Below are positions 8,256 through 17,162 of a stretch of DNA of 64,000 nt, in pieces. The stretch comes from JAFMJV01 sp034436555 (GTDB taxonomy: Bacteria > Chloroflexota > Limnocylindria > Limnocylindrales > CSP1-4): contig DAOTUU010000035.1 of assembly GCA_034436555.1 (NCBI GenBank), positions 42,087 through 106,086 on the forward strand, in the 5' to 3' direction. Positions within the stretch are counted from its first letter, which is position 1. Each line of letters begins with the position of its first letter. The notes under the pieces were generated by a model. It was given only the letters and a program-made list of their open reading frames with translations. It had not been told where the DNA came from and ran no database searches. The position numbers and the translations under genes were made by a program.

Positions 8256-9158
8256 ATGATGCCCTCCCCCCGACGCGGTCTCCCGACGCTCGTCGCCGCA
8301 TCGGTCGCGGCCGCGCTTGCCCTCGCGGCTCCCGCCGTCGCCCAGAGCCCGACACCCGGCGAGGGTCCGTCCGCGCCTTCGGGCACCTGCTTCCTCGTGG
8401 AACCGGGCACGACTCCGCCGCCGCAGCCCAGTCCCGGACCCAGCGATCCGCCCCCGGCCGTGCGGGAGGGCACGATCCCGGCGGCCGGCGGACGGCTCAC
8501 CCCCGGCGAGACCTATCAGGACTGGTCCCTGGGACCCACCCTCACGTTCACGGCGGGTGGCTGCTGGGCGGCCACACCGGTCGATGCGGGGTTCGGGCTG
8601 GCGCTCGTGTGGGGCGGCGAGCCGTCCCCCTCGGTCCTGTCGCTCACCGACTTCCAGGGACTGGTGTTCCAGGACCCCTGTCTCGCGGCGTCCGAGGAGA
8701 CCCTCGCCATCGACGCCACGCCCGAGGGGATCATCGCGGACATCAGCCAGAACCCATCGCTCATCGTGTCCGCGCCGGTCGTGGCGGATCTGGGCGGCCT
8801 GCCGGCCCTGCGCGTCGAGGTGGCCACCCAGTCGCCCATGGCCTGCGAACTGCCCCGGACCTGGATCTGGGCGTCACCGGGTGGGGGCGGGTTCGTCCTG
8901 GAGGACGGCGAGGAGGCCACGCTCCTGTTCGCCGAGCTGAACGGGAGGACGCTCGTCGCATCCTGGGAGACCTATCTGGGCGGGGACTTCGAGACGTTCT
9001 CCGCGGAGGCGGAGGCGCTCCTCGACACGCTGACGGTCGATGCCTCCACCGACGACTTCGACCCCACCGCCACCTTCCCGCCGCGGCCCAGCCCGCGACC
9101 GGTCCCCTCCGACGCGTCGGAGACCCCCGACACCTCACCCGCCGGACGGGTCATCTGA
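8256..9158 (+). CDS. Secreted protein of unknown function
   Basis: The 300-aa product begins with a signal peptide (LVAASVAAALALAAPAVAQS), then a Pro/Ser-rich linker to about residue 65, a globular part of about 200 residues with three or four Cys (for example TAGGCWAA and SPMACELP), and a Pro/Ser/Thr-rich tail. The globular region has alternating strands and no recognised motif. Two ATG codons in a row open the frame at 8256. Nothing in the neighbourhood suggests a role; it sits between a divergent amidohydrolase and the aldolase/dehydrogenase pair. Confidence 0.75.
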   Translation: MMPSPRRGLPTLVAASVAAALALAAPAVAQSPTPGEGPSAPSGTCFLVEPGTTPPPQPSPGPSDPPPAVREGTIPAAGGRLTPGETYQDWSLGPTLTFTAGGCWAATPVDAGFGLALVWGGEPSPSVLSLTDFQGLVFQDPCLAASEETLAIDATPEGIIADISQNPSLIVSAPVVADLGGLPALRVEVATQSPMACELPRTWIWASPGGGGFVLEDGEEATLLFAELNGRTLVASWETYLGGDFETFSAEAEALLDTLTVDASTDDFDPTATFPPRPSPRPVPSDASETPDTSPAGRVI

Positions 9159-9209
9159 GCGAGTCTCCGCGGACCCTTCCCGCGGACTGACGCCGGGAGG
9201 CGGACGGAC

Positions 9210-9238
9210 GAGACAGGATGGGCCATCCTGTCTACGAT
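9210..9238 (+). promoter_or_regulatory. Promoter with embedded 21-bp palindromic operator
   Basis: GACAGGATG (9212-9220) and CATCCTGTC (9224-9232) are perfect inverted arms around GGC. They lie between a weak -35 (GAGACA, 9210-9215) and a -10-like TACGAT (9233-9238) spaced by 17 bp, so a bound dimer would block RNA polymerase. The first gene downstream starts at 9273 after AAGGGAG. No regulator gene adjoins it. Confidence 0.6.
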
Positions 9239-9272
9239 AGGCTGCGTTCTGTATCCATCAAGGGAGTCCTCC

Positions 9273-10181
9273 ATGCGCCGCCTCCCGGTCGCCGTCGTCG
9301 GCTCGGGGAACATCGGGACCGACCTGCTCAAGAAGCTGCTGCGCTCCCCGGTCCTCGAGCCCGCCGTCATGGTCGGCATCGACCCCGCGTCTGACGGACT
9401 CGCACGGGCGCGCAGCGCCGGCGTCGAGACGACCGCGGAGGGGGTGGACTGGCTCCTGGCGCGGGCGGACCGCTACGCCATCGTGTACGAGGCGACGTCC
9501 GCCGCGGTGCACGCGGAGAACGCCCCGCGCTACGACGCCGCGGGGCTGGTCGCGATCGATCTCACGCCAGCCGCCGTGGGGCCTGCGGTCGTGCCGCCGG
9601 TCAATCTGCGGGCGCATCTGGAGCTGCCCAACCTCAATCTCATCACGTGCGGTGGCCAGGCGACCATCCCCATGGTCGCCGCGGTGGCGCGCGTGACGCC
9701 CGTCCCCTACGCGGAGATCGTGTCCACGGTCGCGTCGCGCTCGGCGGGCCCGGGGACCCGCGCCAACATCGACGAGTTCACCGAGACGACGGCACATGGC
9801 CTGGAGACGATCGGCGGTGCGGGCCGCGGCAAGGCGATCATCATCCTCAACCCCGCCGATCCGCCGATCCTGATGCGCAACACCGTCTACTGCGCGCTGG
9901 GCGCGGATGCCGACCAGGCCGCGATCTCGGCGTCGGTGGCCACGATGGCCGCAGAGGTCTCCACCTACGTGCCGGGCTACCGGGTGAAGGGAGTGACGTT
10001 CGATGACGGTCCGTTCCACACGCCGGCGGGCGAGGCGGCCGGTCGCGTGTCGGTGTTCCTCGAGGTGACCGGCAACGGCGACTACCTGCCGCCGTTCGCG
10101 GGCAACCTGGACATCATGACGGCCTCCGCGGTCCGGGTCGGCGAGACGCTCGCCGCCGCGCGGTTCGGGGTGGCGGCATGA
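9273..10181 (+). CDS. mhpF: Acetaldehyde dehydrogenase (acylating)
   Basis: The 302-aa enzyme matches the DmpF/BphJ/MhpF family, which converts acetaldehyde, NAD+ and CoA to acetyl-CoA. The Rossmann motif AVVGSGNIGTDLLKKLL opens the protein, the catalytic Cys126 is in LITCGGQATIPMV, and the dimer/aldolase-contact region ANIDEFTETTAHGLETIGGAGRGKAI follows in pieces near residue 165. The gene overlaps the aldolase gene by four bases, as expected because the two proteins form a substrate-channelling complex. Hydratase, ring-cleavage and tautomerase genes of the usual meta-cleavage operon are absent here. Confidence 0.95.
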   Translation: MRRLPVAVVGSGNIGTDLLKKLLRSPVLEPAVMVGIDPASDGLARARSAGVETTAEGVDWLLARADRYAIVYEATSAAVHAENAPRYDAAGLVAIDLTPAAVGPAVVPPVNLRAHLELPNLNLITCGGQATIPMVAAVARVTPVPYAEIVSTVASRSAGPGTRANIDEFTETTAHGLETIGGAGRGKAIIILNPADPPILMRNTVYCALGADADQAAISASVATMAAEVSTYVPGYRVKGVTFDDGPFHTPAGEAAGRVSVFLEVTGNGDYLPPFAGNLDIMTASAVRVGETLAAARFGVAA

Positions 10182-11230
10182 CCGGACCGTCGACGTCGCT
10201 GCCCGACGCGCCGCCGGCCTCGCCGCGCACCTTCCGCCTCACCGATTCCACGCTGCGCGACGGGTCGCACGCGCTGCGACACCAGTTCACCCCGCAGCAG
10301 GCGGCCGCGATCGCGGGCGCCCTGGATGCTGCGGGCGTGCCCGTCATCGAGATCAGCCACGGCGATGGGCTGGGCGGCTCGTCGTTCAACTACGGGTTCT
10401 CCGGGACCGACGAGCGGGAGCTGCTGCGCGCGGCGGCGGCGGCGGTCAGCCGGGCTCGGCTGGCGGTCCTGCTCATCCCGGGCATCGGCGTCGCGCGGGA
10501 CCTCCACGAGGTCGCGGAGATCGGGGTGGGCATCGCGCGCATCGCGACGCACTGCACGGAGGCGGACATCAGCGTCCAGCACCTGCGCACCGCGAAGGAC
10601 CTGGGCATGGAGACGGTGGGCTTCCTGATGATGTCCCACATGCTGGAGCCCGACGGACTGCTGGCCCAGGCGCGCATCATGGAGGACGCGGGCGCGGACA
10701 CCATCTACGTGGTCGACTCCGCCGGCGCCATGACCACCCATGACGCACGCGCGCGGGTGGCCGCGCTGAAGGCCGGGCTGCGACCCACCACGCTGGTCGG
10801 CATCCACGCCCACAACAACCTGAGCCTCGCCGTGGCCAACACCATCGGCGCCCTCGAGGAGGGGGTCGACCACGTGGACGGCTGCTCCCGCGGCCTGGGC
10901 GCGGGAGCCGGCAACTGCCCCACGGAGGTGCTCGTCGCGGTCGCGGACAAGCTGGGCTGGGCCACGGGCGTGGACCCGCTCCGGATCATGGACGTGGCGG
11001 AGGACGTGGTCCGGCCGGTGATGCCGCGCGAGCAGATCATCGACCGGCCGGCGTTGACGCTGGGCTACGCGGGCGTGTACTCCTCGTTCCTGCTCCACAC
11101 GGAGCGCGCTGCGGAGCGCTACGGCGTGGACCCGCGGGAGATCCTCCTGGAGCTCGGTCGCCGGAAGGTGGTGGGCGGCCAGGAGGACATGATCGTGGAC
11201 GTCGCGATGGAGCTCGCGCGGCGCTCCTGA
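10178..11230 (+). CDS. dmpG: 4-hydroxy-2-oxovalerate aldolase
   Basis: The 350-aa HMGL-like TIM-barrel aldolase cleaves 4-hydroxy-2-oxoacids to pyruvate and an aldehyde that is channelled to the dehydrogenase encoded just upstream. Visible hallmarks are LTDSTLRDGSHALRHQF (catalytic Arg-Asp) near residue 22, the metal-binding HAHNN in GIHAHNNLSLAVANT near residue 208, and GCSRGLGAGAGNCPTEVLV near residue 240. Length is normal (about 340-350). The start ATG overlaps the preceding stop. The pair may feed on 4-hydroxy-2-oxoacids from aromatic or sterol-ring breakdown made elsewhere in the genome. Confidence 0.95.
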   Translation: MTGPSTSLPDAPPASPRTFRLTDSTLRDGSHALRHQFTPQQAAAIAGALDAAGVPVIEISHGDGLGGSSFNYGFSGTDERELLRAAAAAVSRARLAVLLIPGIGVARDLHEVAEIGVGIARIATHCTEADISVQHLRTAKDLGMETVGFLMMSHMLEPDGLLAQARIMEDAGADTIYVVDSAGAMTTHDARARVAALKAGLRPTTLVGIHAHNNLSLAVANTIGALEEGVDHVDGCSRGLGAGAGNCPTEVLVAVADKLGWATGVDPLRIMDVAEDVVRPVMPREQIIDRPALTLGYAGVYSSFLLHTERAAERYGVDPREILLELGRRKVVGGQEDMIVDVAMELARRS

Positions 11231-11240
11231 CGCCCGACGC

Positions 11241-11822
11241 TCAGGAGGGCACGACGTCCGAGACGAATCCGGCGCAGCGATTGGCCACGCCGCCGTCACG
11301 CTTGGCGTGGTAGTCCACGAGGATGGTGCGCGTCCCCTGCACCGATGCATCCGCGCGATACCAGATCAGCCTCAGGGCGAGCCGGAAGGGCCGCTTCGGC
11401 TGGTCCTTGGGGCCGAACGTGGTGAGACCGCCGGGCAGCGTCGCCGCATGGGCGGAGGTGGCGCCGCCGCTGATGAGGGCTCCCTTGCGGACGGTGACCC
11501 ACGCATGACCGATCTTGTGCTGGATGATCGGCCGGTAGCCCACCGAGCGGACGGACGCGCTCGTCCCCTTGATCTTCACGGGGTTGCGCAGGCGGATCCC
11601 GGTGAGGTACGTGCCGCCGGCCGTGCCGCCCCCGTCATAGGAGCAGTCCGCCGCGGGGTTGGATGCGCTGTCCTTCAGGGTCCAGGTGCCCGGCGAGCCG
11701 GTGTGTGAGACCTGATGGTCGGCCAGGGCGGCGCCGCTGGGCAGGGCCAGGGCGGCGATCGCGAGCGTGGTGACCGCGAGGGGGCGGAGCGAGGGGCGCA
11801 GGGGGCGGAGCGAGGGGCGCAT
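11241..11822 (-). CDS. Secreted protein of unknown function
   Basis: The 193-aa product has a signal peptide (LAVTTLAIAALALPSGAALA) preceded by an unusual n-region in which RPSLRPL is encoded twice by a perfect 21-bp duplication. The mature part has four Cys-poor strands with a single pair of cysteines (ADCSYDGG and VANRCAGF) that may form a disulfide, and reads like a beta-sandwich with GTYLTGIRLRNPVKI and RTILVDYHAK. No family is recognised. It is convergent with the aldolase gene, whose stop is 10 bases away. Confidence 0.65.
   Translation of the reverse strand: MRPSLRPLRPSLRPLAVTTLAIAALALPSGAALADHQVSHTGSPGTWTLKDSASNPAADCSYDGGGTAGGTYLTGIRLRNPVKIKGTSASVRSVGYRPIIQHKIGHAWVTVRKGALISGGATSAHAATLPGGLTTFGPKDQPKRPFRLALRLIWYRADASVQGTRTILVDYHAKRDGGVANRCAGFVSDVVPS
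11780..11821. repeat. 21-bp perfect tandem repeat inside a signal-peptide coding region
   Basis: Two identical 21-bp units (11780-11800 and 11801-11821, each GGGGGCGGAGCGAGGGGCGC plus A on the plus strand) lie at the 5' end of the secreted-protein gene. They keep the frame and double the residues RPSLRPL ahead of the hydrophobic core. Confidence 0.85.
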
Positions 11823-11903
11823 GAGCGGTTCCTCCTGTGGATGACCCGGCCGGGGGACCGGGGTCTCGATCCTACTCCCATTCCGGCGACGGGTGCGTCG
11901 GCG

Positions 11904-12767
11904 TCAGGCCTGGAACGGCTCCGCGGCGCGCGGGTAGCAACCCATGACGCGCACGTCCACGGCGGCCGCGCGCAGGGCCTCCAGCGCAGGCGCCGCTGCG
12001 GGCGCTGCGAGGTCCGCATCGAGATCCATCCAGAACACGTACTCCCAGGCGTGGGAGCGGCTCGGCCGCGACTCCAGCTTGGACATGTTCAGGCCATGGT
12101 CCGCGAGGACCCCCAGCACGCGATGGAGCGTGCCCGGCTCGTTGCGCACCGACACGAGCAGCGTGGAGCCGGGCGTGCCGCTGGCCCGATGGACGCGCGG
12201 CGGCGCCTCGCGGTCCGGCCGGGTGAGGATGAGGAAGCGCGTGCGATTGCGCGCCTCGGACTGGATGTCCTCTGCGAGCACCTCCAGACCGAACAGCGCG
12301 GCGGCGCGTGGCGAGAGCACCGCCGCCGACCCGCGCTCGTCGCGCTCGCGGATCATCTTCCCCGCTCCGGCGGTGTTCGTGGACGCGAGCAGGCTCCACG
12401 GGCGCGTGCGCAGGAACGCCTCCGCCTGTCCCAGCGCCTGGATGTGCGAGTAGACCCGCTCGATCCCCTCGATGCGCTCGCCCGGCAGCGCCGCGAGGCA
12501 CAGCCGGACCGGCACGATCACCTCGCCCACGATCCGCAGCCGGGACTCGGCGAGCAGGTCGTAGTTCTCGCGGACCGTGCCGAACAGGACGTTCTCGATG
12601 GGCAGCACGCCCGCGGGCGCCCCATCCGCGTCCAGCGTCACCGCGACGTCCCGGAACGTGGGCACGGGCGCCGCCACGACCGAATCGCCGAACGCGGCGA
12701 GGACCGCGTCCTCCGCGAACGACCCGGGCTCGCCCGGGAAGATGACCACCGGGCGGTCGTGGGACAT
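11904..12767 (-). CDS. pheA: Prephenate dehydratase with C-terminal ACT domain
   Basis: The 287-aa enzyme converts prephenate to phenylpyruvate. The N-terminal part has PGEPGSFAEDAVLAAFG and LPIENVLFGTVRENYDLL, which match the substrate loops of the family, and the catalytic TRF motif is in ARNRTRFLIL near residue 180. An ACT domain follows (LVSVRNEPGTLHRVLGVLADHG region, then SKLESRPSRS, the ESRP motif that binds phenylalanine for feedback control). There is no chorismate mutase domain. The ATG at 12767 is 8 bases past the cimA stop, so it is the last gene of the ilv-leu operon. Confidence 0.93.
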   Translation of the reverse strand: MSHDRPVVIFPGEPGSFAEDAVLAAFGDSVVAAPVPTFRDVAVTLDADGAPAGVLPIENVLFGTVRENYDLLAESRLRIVGEVIVPVRLCLAALPGERIEGIERVYSHIQALGQAEAFLRTRPWSLLASTNTAGAGKMIRERDERGSAAVLSPRAAALFGLEVLAEDIQSEARNRTRFLILTRPDREAPPRVHRASGTPGSTLLVSVRNEPGTLHRVLGVLADHGLNMSKLESRPSRSHAWEYVFWMDLDADLAAPAAAPALEALRAAAVDVRVMGCYPRAAEPFQA

Positions 12768-12775
12768 CGTGGGCC

Positions 12776-14428
12776 TCAGCGACGCGCGCCAGCCGGCGCC
12801 GAGAACCAGCGGCCCTCCGGCGACTGCGGCTCCGCCCCACCCTTCCAGATGGCGTACTCCAGGGAGTCCACGAGGGCGCCCGCGGATGCCGCGATGATGT
12901 TGCCCGCGGAACCCATCGTGGACCAGGTCCGCTCGCCCAGGGCAGAGTCGATGACCACCCTGGTTCGTGCAGCGGTGGCCGCCGTGGAGCCGTCCAGGAT
13001 GCGCACCTTGTAGTCCACCAGATGCACGCCGTCGAGGCCCGGGTAGAACGCGCCCAGGGCCTTGCGCAGGGCCGCGTCCAGCGCGTTGACCGGACCGTTG
13101 CCGTCCGCGGCGGTGTGCAGCACCTGGCCACCCACCTCCACCTTGACGGTCGCCTCGGCCAGCAGGTCGCGACCCTCGCGCTGCTCGGAGAGCACCGTGA
13201 AGTCCACGATCCGGAACGGCGCGGCATAGTCGGGCGTGCGGCGCCGGATGAGCAGCTCGAAGCTGGCCTCGGCGCCCTCGAACGCGAGGCCCTGGGCCTC
13301 CAGCTCCTTGATGACCTGTGACAGCACGCGCGGGTCGACCACGCCGTCCAGTCGATGCCCCAGCTGCTCCGCGCGGATGCGCGTGTTCGCGCGGCCACCC
13401 AGCTCTGACACCACGAGGCGCGATTCGTTGCCCACGAGGCCCGGGTCCACGTGCTGGTAGGAGCGCTCCACCTTGGCCACCGCGGCACCGTGGACGCCAC
13501 CCTTGTGGGCGAACGCGGAGCGACCGACGAAGGGCTGCCACTCGCTGGGGTCCACGTTGGCGATCTCCGCCACGCCGCGCGACAGGGAGGTCAGCCCCGC
13601 CAGGTCGCCGCCACCGACGGGCAGCAGCGGCAGCTCCGTCTTGAGCGCGAGGTTGGCGAGGATGCTCACCATGTTCGCATTGCCGCAGCGCTCGCCGTAT
13701 CCGTTGATGGTGGCCTGGACGTGGCGCACCCCCGCCTGGACCGCGGCGATGGAGTTGGCGACCGCGAGCTCGGCGTCGTTGTGGGTGTGGATGCCCCAGG
13801 TCACCGCGGGTGCGTCCTGGTCGCCCTCCAGGGCCGCGCGCGTCGCGGTCAGGATGCGCACCAGCTCGTCGGTGAGCGTGCCGCCGTTCGTGTCGCACAG
13901 CACGATCTGCCGGGCACCGGCCTGGCGCGCCGCACGCAGCGTGTCGAGGGCGTAGCCCGGGTCCGCCCGGTAGCCGTCGAAGTAGTGCTCCGCGTCGTAG
14001 ACCGCCTCGCGGCCGCGGTCCGCGACGAATGCCACCGACTCCGCGATCATGTCCAGGTTCTCCTGGCGCGTGGCGCCCAGCACCTCCACGACGTGCAGCA
14101 GCCAGCTCTTGCCGAAGATCGTGACCACGGGGGTCTCCGCGGCCACCAGCTCTCGCAGGTTGGGGTCCGCCTCCGGCCGGTTCGCCCGGTGGCGCGTGGA
14201 CCCGAACGCGGCCAGTCGCGCCGTCTGCCAGCGCATGCCCCGTGCAGCCGCGAAGAACTCGATGTCCTTGGGGTTCGACCCCGGCCAGCCGCCCTCGATG
14301 TAGGGCATGCCGTACTCGTCCAGCATCCGCGCGATGCGCAGCTTGTCGGCCAGCGACAGCGTGATGTTCTCGCCCTGGGTGCCGTCGCGCAGGGTGGTGT
14401 CGTACAGGATGACCGGGGCGTCGATCAT
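12776..14428 (-). CDS. cimA: (R)-citramalate synthase
   Basis: The 550-aa product belongs to the isopropylmalate/citramalate synthase family; the length and the motif ILYDTTLRDGTQGENITLS (GTQGE instead of the GEQ of LeuA) identify the CimA type. HTHNDAELAVANS (metal-binding His pair) is near residue 215, NGYGERCGNANM near residue 250 and HKGGVHGAAV near residue 320. A C-terminal LeuA-type regulatory domain ends in VDSLEYAIWKG. It condenses acetyl-CoA and pyruvate, giving 2-oxobutyrate for isoleucine without threonine deaminase once LeuCD and LeuB act. It overlaps leuB by four bases. Confidence 0.92.
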   Translation of the reverse strand: MIDAPVILYDTTLRDGTQGENITLSLADKLRIARMLDEYGMPYIEGGWPGSNPKDIEFFAAARGMRWQTARLAAFGSTRHRANRPEADPNLRELVAAETPVVTIFGKSWLLHVVEVLGATRQENLDMIAESVAFVADRGREAVYDAEHYFDGYRADPGYALDTLRAARQAGARQIVLCDTNGGTLTDELVRILTATRAALEGDQDAPAVTWGIHTHNDAELAVANSIAAVQAGVRHVQATINGYGERCGNANMVSILANLALKTELPLLPVGGGDLAGLTSLSRGVAEIANVDPSEWQPFVGRSAFAHKGGVHGAAVAKVERSYQHVDPGLVGNESRLVVSELGGRANTRIRAEQLGHRLDGVVDPRVLSQVIKELEAQGLAFEGAEASFELLIRRRTPDYAAPFRIVDFTVLSEQREGRDLLAEATVKVEVGGQVLHTAADGNGPVNALDAALRKALGAFYPGLDGVHLVDYKVRILDGSTAATAARTRVVIDSALGERTWSTMGSAGNIIAASAGALVDSLEYAIWKGGAEPQSPEGRWFSAPAGARR

Positions 14429-15537
14429 CGGCGGAGCCGCTCCACCACCGCGTCGCGGAACCCGTCCGTGCCCACGACCGTCTCGCCCGCGGCAGCCGGG
14501 TCGCGCGAGGCGAGGTCGCCGGTCCGGACGCCGTCCGCCAGGGCACCGCGCACGGCGCCTTCCAGCGCGTCCGCGACATCGCCCCGGCCGAAGGACCAGC
14601 GCAGCATCATCGCGGCGGACAGGATGGTGGCGGCGGGGTTCGCCGTGCCCTTGCCGGCCTTGCGGGGCGCGGAGCCGTGACCCGGCTCGTACACCCCGTG
14701 GGTGCCGAACGCGGTCCTGCGCTCGCCCAGGGACGCCGAGGGCAGCATGCCCAGAGAACCCGCCAGCACCGAGGCCTCGTCCGACAGGATGTCCCCGAAC
14801 ATGTTCTCGGTGACCACCACGTCGAACTCGCCGGGCTGGGTGATGAGCTGCATCGCGCAGGAGTCGACCAGGCGGTGGTCAAGGGCCACGTCCGGAAAGG
14901 CGGTCGCGACGTCCGTGACCGTGGCGCGCCACAGGCGCGACGACGCGAGGACGTTCGCCTTGTCGACGCTGGAGACCTTGCCCCGGCGACCGCGCGCGAG
15001 CTCGAACGCCAGGACCGCCACCCTGCGGATCTCGGTCTCCGTGTAGGTGAGCGTGTCGATGGCCGTCCGGCCGCCGGGGCCGTCGTGGGCCTCCTTCCGC
15101 TCGCCGAAATACAGGCCGCCCGTGAGCTCCCGCACGATCATCAGGTCCACGCCGCGGACCAGCTCCGGCCGCAGCGGGGACGCGTCGATGAGCGACGGCT
15201 CCGCCACGACCGGGCGCAGGTTCGCGAACAGGCCCAGGCCCTTGCGCAGCGCCAGGAGCCCCTGCTCGGGGCGGACGGTCGCTGCCGGGTCGTCCCATTT
15301 CGGCCCGCCCACGGCACCGAGGAGCACCGCGTCCGCGTCCGCGCAGGCCGCCAGGTCCTCGTCCCGCAGGGCGGTCCCGTACGCGTCGATGGCGACGCCG
15401 CCCATGAGGATCTCAGACCAGTCGACCGCGTAGCCGTACCGCGCGCCCGCGGCGTCCACGACGGACCGCGTGGCGCTCACGATCTCCGGTCCGATGCCGT
15501 CGCCGGGGATGGCGACGATCTTCCATGCATCGGTCAC
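14425..15537 (-). CDS. leuB: 3-isopropylmalate dehydrogenase
   Basis: The 370-aa NAD-dependent dehydrogenase of the leucine pathway also oxidises 3-methylmalate on the citramalate route. Hallmarks are AIPGDGIGPEIV at the start, RELTGGLYFGERKE near residue 135, the YTETEIRRVAVLAFELARGR segment around residue 165, the active-site Lys-Asp in SSVDKANVL, and the metal/NAD region VVTENMFGDILSDEASVLAG followed by YEPGHGSAP. Length is typical. Four-base overlaps on both sides (leuA upstream, cimA downstream) show tight operon packing. Confidence 0.96.
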   Translation of the reverse strand: MTDAWKIVAIPGDGIGPEIVSATRSVVDAAGARYGYAVDWSEILMGGVAIDAYGTALRDEDLAACADADAVLLGAVGGPKWDDPAATVRPEQGLLALRKGLGLFANLRPVVAEPSLIDASPLRPELVRGVDLMIVRELTGGLYFGERKEAHDGPGGRTAIDTLTYTETEIRRVAVLAFELARGRRGKVSSVDKANVLASSRLWRATVTDVATAFPDVALDHRLVDSCAMQLITQPGEFDVVVTENMFGDILSDEASVLAGSLGMLPSASLGERRTAFGTHGVYEPGHGSAPRKAGKGTANPAATILSAAMMLRWSFGRGDVADALEGAVRGALADGVRTGDLASRDPAAAGETVVGTDGFRDAVVERLRR

Positions 15538-17162
15538 GGGGTGGTGACCTGGACGGGCGCCGCGACGGGCTCCTCCGCGAGGAGCTTCTCGAGCGCGTTC
15601 ACATAGGCCTCCAGGGACGCCTCGATGATGTTCGTCGAGAGGCCGTGGCCGCTCACCGTCTCACCGGCGCCCTGCGTGTCGGTCGATCGCCGCGCCCGGA
15701 CCAGCACCTGGCCCTGCGCATCCTCGCCGCCAGACACCGCCCGGATCTCGTAGTCCACGAGCTTGGGATGCCAGCCGATGACCGGCTCGACCGCCGCATC
15801 CACCGCGCCGTACAGCGCGTCCACGGGACCGTTGCCGCTCTGCTCGGACGTCACGTCGCGACCCTGGAGGCGGAGCGCCACGTTGCCCTTGGACGTGCCG
15901 CCGTGGCTGCTCGTGACGCTCCAGCCCTCGAGGGCGACCGGTGCGTCCGGCAGTTCCACGGTGCCCGCGGCCTGCTGGCCCACGAGCGCCATCAGGTCCG
16001 CGTCGGTGACCTCCTTCTTGACGTCCGCGAGCGCGATCGCGGCCCGGTAGATGACATCGAGCGCCTCGCCCTCCACGCTGAAGCCCAGGTCCTTGAGCTT
16101 GCTCTGGAGGCCGCGCCGGCCCGACAGCTTGCCCACCGTCAGACGGGTCCCCGCGAGGCCCACCGACTGGGGGGTCATGATCTCGAAGTTGAGGGGGTTC
16201 TTGAGCATCCCGACCTGGTGGATGCCCGACTCGTGCGCGAACGCGTTGCGGCCCACGATCGCCTTGTTGGGCTGGACCGCGAACCCGGTGAGATAGCTCA
16301 CCATGCGGCTGGTGGGCACGATGTGCTCGGTGACCACGCCCGTGGTGTGGCCGCCCAGCGCCCCGGAGCGCGTGGCCAGGGCCATCACGACCTCTTCGAG
16401 CGCGGCGTTGCCGGCCCGCTCGCCGATGCCGTTGATGGTCACCTCCACCTGGCGCGCGCCCGCCATGATCGCGGCCAGCGTGTTGGACACCGCGAGGCCC
16501 AGGTCGTTGTGGCAGTGGACGCTGATGACCGCGTCTCGACCGACCAGGTCCACGGCGCGCTTGATGAGCGGCCCGAACTCGGTGGGGATGGCGTAGCCCA
16601 CGGTATCGGGCAGGTTGACCGTGGTGGCGCCCGCCTCCACGACCGCCTCGACCACCTGCATCAGGTAGTCCGGGTCGCTGCGCGTGGCGTCCATGGCGCT
16701 GAACTCCAGCTCCGCGTCGCGGCCCAGCTGCTGGCGGCCGTAGCGGACCCACCGCACGGCCTCCGCCAGGGCGTCCTCGCGGGACATCCGGATCTGGTGC
16801 TGGAGGTGGATCTCGGACGTGGAGATGAACACGTGGAGGTGCGGCCGCTCCGCATCGCGCAGGGCTTCCACGGCCCGCTGGGGGTCGCCGTCGCGGCAGC
16901 GCGCCAGACCGGCCACCGCCACGCCCCTTGTCTCCTTCGCGATGCGGTTGACCGCCTCCCAGTCGCCCGGGGACGCCGCCGGGAAGCCTGCCTCGATGAC
17001 GTCCACGTTGAGCCGGACGAGCTGGCGCGCGACCTCCAGCTTCTCCGGGATCGTGAGCGACGCACCGGGCGCCTGCTCACCGTCCCGCAGCGTGGTGTCG
17101 AAGATGCGGATGCTGCCCTTGGCCCCCGCCGAGCGGGGGCCGGCTACGTCGGCCGTGCTCAT
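15534..17162 (-). CDS. leuA: 2-isopropylmalate synthase
   Basis: The 542-aa LeuA condenses acetyl-CoA with 2-oxoisovalerate. The barrel begins IRIFDTTLRDGEQAPGASL, with SVHCHNDLGLAVSNT (metal His pair) near residue 235 and NGIGERAGNAALEEVVMAL near residue 270; a linker then leads to the allosteric domain with GNGPVDALYGAVDAA and IIEASLEAYVNALEKLL. The start at 17162 is supported by GGGAGGA a few bases upstream; a longer frame to 17345 lacks homology and runs inside ilvC. It overlaps the ilvC stop by four bases. Confidence 0.95.
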   Translation of the reverse strand: MSTADVAGPRSAGAKGSIRIFDTTLRDGEQAPGASLTIPEKLEVARQLVRLNVDVIEAGFPAASPGDWEAVNRIAKETRGVAVAGLARCRDGDPQRAVEALRDAERPHLHVFISTSEIHLQHQIRMSREDALAEAVRWVRYGRQQLGRDAELEFSAMDATRSDPDYLMQVVEAVVEAGATTVNLPDTVGYAIPTEFGPLIKRAVDLVGRDAVISVHCHNDLGLAVSNTLAAIMAGARQVEVTINGIGERAGNAALEEVVMALATRSGALGGHTTGVVTEHIVPTSRMVSYLTGFAVQPNKAIVGRNAFAHESGIHQVGMLKNPLNFEIMTPQSVGLAGTRLTVGKLSGRRGLQSKLKDLGFSVEGEALDVIYRAAIALADVKKEVTDADLMALVGQQAAGTVELPDAPVALEGWSVTSSHGGTSKGNVALRLQGRDVTSEQSGNGPVDALYGAVDAAVEPVIGWHPKLVDYEIRAVSGGEDAQGQVLVRARRSTDTQGAGETVSGHGLSTNIIEASLEAYVNALEKLLAEEPVAAPVQVTTP

